NCBI RefSeq assembly: GCF_016545825.1
Contig: NC_052619.1
Location: forward strand, 67,404,115 to 67,468,114
Length of the DNA stretch: 64,000 nt
Source: Eucalyptus grandis
Taxonomy: Eukaryota; Streptophyta; Magnoliopsida; Myrtales; Myrtaceae
Direction of reading: 5' to 3'
Part shown: positions 55,104-64,000 of the stretch, piece after piece
Layout: each line of letters begins with the position of its first letter
How positions within the stretch are numbered: the first letter of the stretch is position 1
Translations under genes and position numbers: made by a program
The notes under the pieces: model-generated
What the model was told of the DNA's origin: nothing
Database searches by the model: none
What the model saw: the letters and a program-made list of their open reading frames with translations, nothing else

Positions 55104-56426
55104 ATGACAATGGAATTGAAGGTCGAAGTTGTCGCCAAAGAAACCATCAGACTGTCGTCACCGACACCAGACCACCTGAAGAATTTCAAGCTCTCCGTCT
55201 TCGACCAACTCGCTCCCATCCTCTACACCTCCGTCCTCTTCTTCTACACCTCGAACACAAACGCTTCGTCTCACCACCGATCGAGTTGTCTCAAGTCGTC
55301 GCTGTCGGACGTGCTCACTCGCTTCTACCCCCTCGCCGGAAGGATTAGGGACAATCTTTCTGTCGACTGTGAAGACGGTGGTGCCGAGTTCGTTGACGCC
55401 AAAGTCAACTGCCCTCTCTCCCACATCCTTGACCGCCCCTGCCCAGTCTCGCTGCGTAAGCTCCTCCCGATCGACACGGAGTCCCCAGAGGCCTCCACGG
55501 GCCGCCTCTTGCTCGTCCAGGCCAATGCCTTTGGCTGTGGTGGCCTCGCCGTTGGGGTCTGCGTTTCCCACAAGATCGCTGATGCCTCCACTCTTAGCAC
55601 CTTCATCAAGGCATGGTCTGCCGCTGCCCTCCTCAGCGATGTCAACGTTGGTATTGAAATCCCGCCACTTGACACGGCATCAGCGCGGTTCCCACCTTTG
55701 GTAGAATTGGCTGCCATTTTGCCCACAGTGGTGCTCCCGAAGGCGAGGTGTGTGACAAGGAGGTACGTGCTCGACCCAGCAAAGATCACCCCGCTTGCTG
55801 CCAGTGAGGCTGTGCCAGACCCGACCCAGGTGGAGGCTGTGGTGGCCCTTGTGTGGAGGTGTGTAGCCCGCGCTTCAAGGAAGAATGACCCCGGGCGGCG
55901 ATCACTGCTTTCCCAAGCAGTGAACCTCCGGGGGCGGCTCCCAGAGCCACTTCCAGAGACCACGATCGGGAACTTCGTCGGGGGCTTCACGGTGGAGATG
56001 CCGCCCCAAGCAGAGGAGAGGGAAATGGAGCTGAAGAAGTTGGTGAGCGACATGAGGGAGGCGAAGAGGGAGTACTTCGATAACTACACACCAAGGCTGA
56101 GCGGTCTCGTAGTGGGCTGCATGGCGGTAGTCGAGGCTGCTGCCAAATTCGGCGCGCTGATCAACAGCGGAGACGTCGACTTCTACAACTGCAGCAGCTG
56201 GTGTGGCTTCGGGCTCTACGAGGCCGCTGACTTTGGGTGGGGGAGGCCGGCATGGATCAGCTTCGCGGGCGTGGAGTACAAGAACAGCATTGTCCTGGTG
56301 GACGCGAGGGACGGTGGCACGATTGAGGCCTGGCTGACGCTGAGCCAAGAAGACATGCACGTGCTCGACGCGGATGAGGAGCTGCTCCGGTTTGCTTCCG
56401 TGAACCCCAGCGTCTCCGGCTCGTGA
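55104..56426 (+). CDS. BAHD acyl-CoA-dependent acyltransferase, copy 3 (intact, 440 aa)
   Basis: Paralogue of the gene at 39263, aligned without gaps until the C-terminus, which is three residues shorter (TCC-to-TGA-like change after VSGS). It should transfer an acyl group from acyl-CoA to a small acceptor in the cytosol. HKIAD is at residues 156-160 and DFGWG at 376-380. FYPLAGRIRDN and NLRGRLPEPLPETTIGN are conserved, supporting the vinorine-synthase-like clade. It is one exon with no signal peptide. Differences from copy 2 cluster partly in the 50-70 and 200-220 stretches and near 295-305, which might change acceptor preference; that is inference. Copia-2 lies about 470 bp upstream, so its regulation may differ from that of copy 2. 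Confidence 0.95.
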   Translation: MTMELKVEVVAKETIRLSSPTPDHLKNFKLSVFDQLAPILYTSVLFFYTSNTNASSHHRSSCLKSSLSDVLTRFYPLAGRIRDNLSVDCEDGGAEFVDAKVNCPLSHILDRPCPVSLRKLLPIDTESPEASTGRLLLVQANAFGCGGLAVGVCVSHKIADASTLSTFIKAWSAAALLSDVNVGIEIPPLDTASARFPPLVELAAILPTVVLPKARCVTRRYVLDPAKITPLAASEAVPDPTQVEAVVALVWRCVARASRKNDPGRRSLLSQAVNLRGRLPEPLPETTIGNFVGGFTVEMPPQAEEREMELKKLVSDMREAKREYFDNYTPRLSGLVVGCMAVVEAAAKFGALINSGDVDFYNCSSWCGFGLYEAADFGWGRPAWISFAGVEYKNSIVLVDARDGGTIEAWLTLSQEDMHVLDADEELLRFASVNPSVSGS

Positions 56427-56566
56427 ATTGCGTGAGAATTTTTATTGCTCGAGTGCGTAAAAACTGGAGTGGATAATCATAGGCTCGTCCTGTATTGACA
56501 GGGGACGTCACGAGATAGATCCGGGGACTGAAATTTGATGCATATTTGAACGAGATAGATCTGGCG

Positions 56567-56572
56567 AATAAA
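56567..56572 (+). promoter_or_regulatory. Poly(A) signal AATAAA downstream of BAHD copy 3
   Basis: AATAAA in CTGGCGAATAAAAT, about 140 bp after the stop, the same context as in copies 1 and 2. Confidence 0.6.
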
Positions 56573-56735
56573 ATTGATACACAAGCTAGAACGAGCTTAA
56601 TTAATATGTACTTTTGGCATAGACTTATGGTTTATAGATATCACAGGATAAATCGATCGTGTTTCTAGTTTATTCCTTCGGTTGTCTTGTGCATATGCAT
56701 ATGGCAGTATTTTATTTGTAGTTACAACATACAAA

Positions 56736-56775
<40 letters not shown>

Positions 56776-57324
56776 GTATCTGATGTGTCTAGTACTAACT
56801 TCGTTTTTTTTTTGGGTCGAACTAGTACTAACTTCGTTTATAGAGTTGACTTTAGAATAGATTTTGCCTTTATTTCTTGTGGATAATTTACTATCTGAGA
56901 CTCATGTCATAGAAAGTATCTTACATGTGAATTTGTCTTCCTCCATGACGTGTGATAATTATGTGGGTGCACATCATCGAGAAGAAACTTCACTCATTTT
57001 GTGCTTCTAAGGGTGAGTCTGATAGTCCACATATAATTTTAAATATGAGATAAATTGTTCTACACCGTGTCTGGTTGTGCCCTCTTGATTGAACAAAATT
57101 GGATAAATCTAAATTTTTATAAAACCTCGAACGAGGGACCTTGCGTGTCTTCATATGAAATTGAAACATGAAAAAAAGAAAAGAGACGCGAAAGGAGTGG
57201 TGGGGAGAGAGAAAGTGATGAGCAATTGTGCTCTAAATTGTGTTGGCGTTGATGAAGAAAGTAGAGTTCAGAGCCACCGTCTCGGTGGTTGCTCGTGAGT
57301 GGTGACCATTGCGACAACCGTAGA

Positions 57325-57325
<1 letters not shown>

Positions 57326-57382
<57 letters not shown>
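57326..57382. repeat. (CT)n(TA)n microsatellite
   Basis: About 13 CT units followed by about 15 TA units, the same composite structure as in front of BAHD copy 1 at 11071-11152 but at a different place. Confidence 0.95.
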
Positions 57383-57391
<9 letters not shown>

Positions 57392-60300
57392 TATTTATAT
57401 AATGGAAGGCTGGAGGCGGTCGCCCAACAAATCAAGGTCTTTTTTGGTTAATTTATTCTTTCTAAAGTTTTTAGCTTTTCTAATGTTGAATATGACTTCA
57501 TACCTAGCGACTTACCGAAAAAAGAAGTTCCCTATGTTGAAATTGTTGTACAAAGTGGAGCTTGTGAGGGGAAAACTATTGAAATGAACATGTATATTGT
57601 GTTAAAAAGTCCCATATCGAATAATTGGTGCGTTACAAAATAGCTTCATTATCTTAAGTTTTTGATAGAAGGTAAGTCTAACTGAATGTATCGATGGGCT
57701 TGGATTTGAGTTTCCTCTGACGATCTCACTAAGTAAAGGTATCAACAAATGGTTGATGGCCCCAATCTCTTCTGTTTCAGTGTGTGACCAATTTATTTCA
57801 GTCCGTGATGAATATCTCAAAAAAATGAATTTCATTCTCTTCGGAGAAAGAGATTAGGGATGAAGGTACGCATTGTGCAAGTGTGAATCACTTTAGAAAC
57901 TCTCATATTCATATCAAAATTTTGGTGTATGCTCCCAGTAAAGATCTCTACATGTATTGCACTTTAATTTGCGAACTAGCGCACTTCATTACTTTTGCCA
58001 AAACGATAAAGTTTCTTGCTCAGACTGGATTTCCCCTTAAATCAATGTGAGACGACCACTAGCAGAATCCGCAATCTCGGTGTAGTAGAAATGGCCAAAT
58101 GCGACAAATATACATGCTTTATCTATAATTGACATGGTGGAGCAAAAGGAGGGAAGATAAAGAGAAAAGTTGGTAATCGCCCAAGTCTTGAAGTCTCAAC
58201 TCAAGTCTCTCTCAATAGCTAGGGCATGTCGCCGACTCGCCATGCCAAAGTTAATGCGGAATCTCTCTTGATGGAGACTTTCAAGGCAAAAGGAATACAG
58301 CACAAAATCCATCAACGTCTGGTGGGGGACTCCCTTCTTGCTGCTCGCGAATCTCTTCTTGCTGAATGAGAAGTGGTCTTTCTGTGATATCTGGAGCACT
58401 GTCCTACTAGAAAAGCTTCTCCAATGAATTTCAGAAATTTAAAATTACATGAAAGAAAAATGTCCAATAAATTTCTGCATAATACTATTAATGTATGCAA
58501 ATTGAAATAGCAAGTGGAGGGCTCTATCAAGTAACTTTACTTCTTTTAAAATAAGCTAACTTTGTTCAACTTAAAACAAATATAAACCAAAAAGACGAGG
58601 TGGTCACTGGTCCTTTTCACGTGGCCTTTTTATTTTTGGGTGGACCAATCTTGGTTCAGCCACTTCTATCTTACGAGTAGGTCTTTGATATTCTTTTCAT
58701 ATTTGGGTTTTGGCAGATAGAGAAATTATCTGAATTGTTTGACTCTAAGTGGCGCACGAGCAGAATCGATATATATATATATATGTTGATTAACAACAGT
58801 CATCGAGTCATTGTCCGTGGCCTTTTCTTATATTTCTTTGCCATGCCTCAATGTTTAACATTATCTAAATTTTTCTTTTTTAATTACTCGGGGCACGAGT
58901 GCGAAGACTCGGCTATCTGTATCCCATGGAAAATCTTGTAAGCCCCATTAAGTTTAAGTCTTTGGTTTGTGCTTGTGATCTTGATTCAGAGCAATTTCTA
59001 CGTATTTGGTGATATTTGAATGGGCGACATCTAGTTCAAGAGCTAAAAATCCCACGACCCTAATCTAGAGTAGTTCCCACGTAGCTGGTGGAATCCGAAT
59101 GGGTGACTTCCAGTTCCCGTGCTGGAAATCCCCATCACCCCAACCAACTGCACAAACCTTGAAGGGTTGAGAAAATTTTATATAAGTAAAGTGAAGATGA
59201 AAGTGTAAGTGGCCTTATAGGCGGAAACCCACTTCAACACAGAATGGAAAAATAACTCATAGAACAGAGCACGGAGTTCCAAAAAAAAAAAAAAAAAAAT
59301 CGATCCATTACAATTGGACAAAGAACTAACTCATTTTTGGAGTTGTTAGACTGTTCTACTGAGATAAAATAAAAAATGGAAAACCGCCAAAGGCCCCCAA
59401 TTTAAGAACAAATCACTTACTATTAAACTATGGTTTTTCTATAATTTAACTAAACCGGCAACTATCATTTGGAGGGAAAGGCATGGTCGTGGGAAAGAAT
59501 CAGATTCCTCATGGTCCAAAACCGACCCATTCCTATCCTCATCATTTTTGCATGCCTTTCTGACCAAGTTGACCACTTGAGGATACTCATTAGCATAATT
59601 AAAATTAAAATTTTAATGGACTGGGATTGGAAAGTTAAGATATGTAACAACTCTTCCTAATCATTTAGCATAGTTTTTTGTTGTCACAATTTGACCTTTG
59701 ATTATTGCCCAAGCTCGCAGGCCAAAATAATCCTTTCAGATTTCAAGTCATTTGGCACTCCAGGATTGCGAAGAACGTAAACCAAAAATCGGGCGTCGCG
59801 CATTTTGGTCTTTACTCATTTGGAGTCGAAGGCTTTTCTTTTGTTCCCTTAGCCTTCGACTTTTCGTGCAAATTAATGTAAAGAGCAGGCATGCCAACTT
59901 TTGCGGGGACCCCACCCTCCGAAGGCAGGCCAACCTTCACATAATTTAAAGAGGAGACGGGCCGACTTGTCTCCCGATGGAGATCCCTTCTCATTGGCAT
60001 AGCCCATAATCCAACGTAATCCCGAAATTAGTCAATACTTGCGTTATGTATTGAACTCCGGTGTCTGCTAGTAAGTTATGTGATCAAGAAAGAAAGAACT
60101 CATGCTAGTGGCCAAACTATACAAAGATAAACCGTATGGGAGCTGGCCATATTGGAACACAAACCTTTTGGCTACAGGCCAATTTTCCCCAATTTTTTTT
60201 CTCAACAATTGTCACAGGCTCAACTAATAGAATACATGTTGACTTTAAGACTGGTGCTTTTCTCGATGAAGTTTAGTATATATTGGACCAGATGTGGCCT

Positions 60301-60450
60301 CACATATGGAGCTGTGTAATGTGCTAAGATTAACTAATGCTTTAATCAAACTCCATCGTTTAGAGGCATGCTTAGGTGAAGGTTGCATGTGTTCGACCTG
60401 CGTTAGATGGTGGGGTTGACTTGGTTTTTGGAAGGGAAGATAATATAGCC

Positions 60451-63400
60451 TATGCATAGGATGTTATTGTTTCCTTTTCTTATATGCTTTTGTTCATTTT
60501 TTTTCATGTTCATGTGATGATGTCAACATGGAAGTATGATAAGAAATGTGACATATGATTGGTCATATAATCGTGGTTACATAGATACTTTTTATACAAT
60601 ATCCTTAACTCAGGGTATAAGAGGACTAGCTGAACTAATTCATTTTTTTGGATAGACGAGTAATTGATGGAATTACAAAACTCGAGGATTGGAGCGATAT
60701 GGAATCTTGCTGTATATGCTTAGCGTACACATTTGCTGATAATGGTAATGAATGTATGGGTGAGCAAGGAGGCCGCCATACTTGTTTAGAAATGTATGTG
60801 TAAATCCGTTGGCCGATAACACGACATGTGATGATTATTAAAAACGCCCTTGTTGTTCCTTGTTTTCTTGAATTTGAACGAATTACAATGAGCACCACCA
60901 CTAGGGAGTATGCGAAATCATTCATTTAGCTAGTGCTCTCTTTTAAGATTTATATAATATGTAGTCATTTTCCTTGATTGTTCTATGTTACTTGTGAAGG
61001 ATCAATATAGCCTCCATAATCTTATACGTGGCAAGATTAAGAGCGTGGGCTCAATCTCGAAACACAAGGCTTTCGGCCCAGGACGGTAGCCCAGGTTCAT
61101 TGTTAGGTCCTCTTGTAATATTCATATCTATTTCACTTTCTCAGGAAATATTGTCGGGTCACAGATTAGAAGCACAAGTCAATTTAAATCGAGTAATCTC
61201 AAAAGAATTTTTTGGCGAGCCCTGCCTTTTTAAATATATCTGTTCATCAAGATTTTCCACATCGCTAGGGGGATGGGCTACCCTGCGTTTCTACAGTTCT
61301 GAGCATTAACACGAGGACCCCACACCATTGACCAGGATTCGAAATCAAACCTGGGGAGAGAGGCCAACATTGTACATCACTCAGAGATTAATGTGCCCCA
61401 CGACTACACCGAAATACTAGACGGCTGGAGCCCATCCATAATTGCAAGTTAGGGACATTACTGGTACAAGTAGGATCCGAAATAGTGATGTTTTCAGTAT
61501 CAGGCCATAGTACTAGACTGTCGCCACTGTCACCATCAGTGATTACATGATATCGTCATTTTTTTACTTTGATCACGTAGTTAGCAAACTTAGCAATAGA
61601 TGTTGTTCCTTAGTTATTTATAATTTACATAGTCACCATACAGTAATTTTATAACACATACAAATCAAGGGCGAATCTCCATGGGCTTGCTTGTCCACGA
61701 CTTTGGTTTCACATCTATTAAAAACTAGCTTGTATCTTCTCTTCCAAGCACATCCAAATCTAGACATGGCCCGAGAGAAGTACGATTAAAAAAAATAAAA
61801 TCTGGTCGATATATATGGTAAATGCATATAATTCGTTCATACATCAAACAATGAAGTCTTCAACTAACCATTCATGCATGGAATTGATAACAAGATGGGC
61901 ACATTAATTCTCGACCAAGCCCTACCTTGATCTGCATGGTGACAAGCTTTTCACGTGGCACGATCCGCATCACTTGTTTATGCAATAATAATTGATTGGC
62001 GAACATCGCATTCATTGCAAAAGATAATGTGCGCGACCTCAATCACGCAGTCGAAAGAAAGTCATTGACGGTTCCGATTGAAGTTCCTTGCTACGAGATA
62101 ACTTTATCAATGGATTGTGAAATGCAAATTAATCGATTGTCTGAATTGTGACTTGCTCAATTCGGGATGATTATCTAGCGGGATTTGCCCATGAAAATAT
62201 TTAGTCCGATATTGCTTTGCAACTGGAACGTGCATGTAGTGTCATATATATTAGTTTTTATTGAAAGAACGTCCTTGCAATTGTGCAATTTTATTAAGCA
62301 TAGATAAGTGCCTATTAAAATAAATAAATGGGTGATAACACAAATGGTCTCTGAACTTTTGGCTTGATATGTAATGTGGTTCTTGAATTTTTAATTTGTC
62401 CAATGTGGTTCTTAATCTTTAACTCAATGTAAAATGTAATTCTTGAACCTTTAATTTATTTAGTGTGGTGCCTAGTCTTTTGTTATAGATTTTCATTGAT
62501 TTTTGCTTTTGTTTTCTTTTGTTGGTTAGGTACCAAACGTTAAATTCACAACTTTGATATCAAAGCTTGTTTTGTAATGTCCAATTAAATTGATATATAT
62601 ATCTTCCCATTCAAATAGAGCTCAGTCTTGCGTACGAATTGCTATTGCAGCTAGAAAGTTGACCAAAGAAAAGGAAGAAAAAAGAAAAAAAAGAAATACT
62701 TAGAAGTAGGAAGAAGGACAATAAGTGCTTGCCGGAGGGATTGGTTGGAGAGCAGGCACTATATGTGATAACATCACGGGTGATAACTATTCGTCACATG
62801 TTCATCGATCGCGACTCTCCATCTCCATCCGGACTAGGGATGACTCTTGGACCCACTCGAGACAAGGACATTTCAAATCGTCAATTCATCAGCACAAAAG
62901 CTCAAATTAACAAACATAAGCAACTAATTTTTGCCATTCTCATAGGATTGACTAGTAACCATATGGAATGATGCACGAAATGCGTGCTTGATATCCCACC
63001 CTGTCAAGTAAAAATAGAATAGTATCGTATGTATTTTAGCTTTGTGTAAGGTTTTTGACTCATATTTTAATCAAATTTAAGGTCTCAAACTTTTAATTTT
63101 TCTCCCTATGTGGGTATGCGTACTTATCTTCAAGTAAAGGAGGTAATTCAATACTCTGTGCAAGCATAGATGATTATTCAAAATATTTGGAAAATATTTG
63201 GCTGCTACCCAAATTATAATTTTTGCGCGTTCGTGCTTCCTAAGTCTTATGTGCCTACTTGCTTTATATATCGTTATTTTTCGCTTCATAGCGGCTAGTA
63301 GGTAGATTGAAGCCAAAATTCATTTTATTAATAAATCTTTGAGAAACAACCCTAGCCTTGTTAGCGACTGAACCTTGACAACTTTTTGAGTTTGGAAGGA

Positions 63401-64000
63401 AAATCCTAAGAAAGGGATCTTTTGCATACTTCAAATCAAAATGTACTTCCTCAAATAATTTCAATTTAATTCGCAAAAGTCACTCATCCCGTAGTATTGG
63501 GGCTAGTAAAACATTTTACATGAAGTGCGTGCCAATTACTTTTTGATTAAAGAAATTATTTACATGTGAACGGCGCACTTAGGGGGTCGCAATGGGATTA
63601 CTCCCTTCTTGTTTTTTTGTTTTTTTTTTCTCTCGACTAGACATTTTTCTCAATAAATAAACAGCAAAGCAACGAAAAAACCCTAGTTGGTGAATCTTTC
63701 GTTCGTTTGCAAACGCACCTAATCCGATCATCACATTCCATCCTACTTTGGCAGCGTTTCTAATTCGTCGTGAGCCGGAGCGGACGCGTGGAAATCAATG
63801 GATCAGTATAGGGAATTTGATTCGACGATCATCCATGCAAAACATACAAAACAAAAATGAAAAATCAGGTGACGAACTTCATGTTGGTCTTTTGGATTAT
63901 TGTTACTTCCATTTTCGAATTGAAACCCTTTGGTAAAATTCAGATTTCCGGCTCGATCAAGTTTGGAGTTTCAAGGAGAGGATGACTCTGCGTCCAGTTT
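60451..64000. other. No gene recognised
   Basis: Single-copy within the window as far as I can see. AT-rich, with many stops in all frames; the longest frames are under 100 residues and look random. Features: a short repeat at 62336-62480, purine-rich runs near 62660-62710, and an AAACCCTAG telobox-like word near 63680 of the kind often found in 5' regions of growth-related genes, so a gene may begin beyond the right edge. Confidence 0.5.
62336..62480. repeat. Short tandem direct repeat
   Basis: Three imperfect copies of a ~48-bp unit with the words TGTGGTTCTTGAA or TGTAATTCTTGAAC followed by TTTAATTTnT. Similar words occur at the ends of many plant MITEs; no inverted partner was found. Confidence 0.5.

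Larger units (their letters stand above)
44820..60450. repeat. Duplication unit 3 (contains BAHD copy 3 and Copia-2)
   Basis: Equivalent to 38240-44800 of unit 2. The upstream part is split by Copia-2: left flank 44850-44992 matches about 38240-38400, and right flank 54637-54720 (GATTTCATCAGCAATCTAC) matches about 38410-38530. Without Copia-2 the unit is about 6 kb. It ends near 60450 with the third copy of the ~750-bp repeat. Confidence 0.8.
56427..60450. other. Non-coding 3' region of unit 3
   Basis: No gene recognised. It matches the downstream region of copy 2 in order, has CT (56741-56772) and CT/TA (57326-57382) microsatellites and an AT-rich stretch, and ends with the diverged third copy of the ~750-bp repeat (59690-60420). 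The short open frames are not shared with unit 2. Confidence 0.68.

Noticed and set aside
61028..61309. An open frame of 93 codons with a possible organellar look
   Set aside because: No recognisable domain, and neighbouring sequence gives no support for an organellar insertion.

Overview
This is plant nuclear DNA, with no sign of prokaryotic or organellar gene organisation. The evidence is plant-type retroelements (an L1-type LINE, two Copia elements primed by initiator tRNA-Met, and Gypsy remains of Del/Tekay type), an endogenous plant pararetrovirus (Caulimoviridae), many MITE-like elements, long CT/GA microsatellites, and a small family of plant BAHD acyltransferase genes. The style of the repeats suggests a woody eudicot. 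I lean weakly towards Myrtales, but that is an impression and the sequence does not prove it.

Layout. 1-3.2 kb: decayed LINE, cut off before the RT catalytic YADD/FADD motif. 3.45-15.96 kb: duplication unit 1, which carries BAHD copy 1 (11177-12535), a pseudogene with several frameshifts and a stop, its upstream region expanded by MITEs and a ~185-bp tandem repeat. 15.96-34.35 kb: Copia-1, with near-identical LTRs and a perfect 5-bp target duplication (CTTTA). Two elements are nested in it: a 3.1-kb solo LTR (target duplication GATGT) and a ~7.1-kb minus-strand endogenous pararetrovirus whose genome is circularly permuted, opened inside the movement-protein region. 34.6-44.8 kb: unit 2, with intact BAHD copy 2 (39263-40594, 443 aa). 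44.8-60.45 kb: unit 3, with intact BAHD copy 3 (55104-56426, 440 aa). Unit 3 is interrupted about 470 bp upstream of that gene by Copia-2 (44993-54636, minus strand, target duplication CTATC). Copia-2 in turn holds rearranged Gypsy pieces. 60.45-64 kb: no gene recognised.

The only apparently functional genes are BAHD copies 2 and 3, single-exon acyl-CoA-dependent acyltransferases with intact HxxxD and DFGWG motifs. They probably act in specialised metabolism; substrates cannot be read from the sequence. All three copies share a CT-rich leader directly before the ATG and a conserved AATAAA downstream, so they arose by local duplication and then diverged: one died, one kept its upstream region, and one had its distal promoter displaced by a retrotransposon. 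Comparing the units exposes empty sites for several MITEs.

The most interesting observations are the permuted viral insertion, a cluster of perfect hairpins in the Copia-1 LTRs that differs between otherwise ~99% identical LTRs, the mismatch between those young LTRs and the decayed sequence between them, a second LTR-like segment at the Copia-1 3' end, and a Gypsy LTR with its distal part inverted exactly at the LTR terminus.
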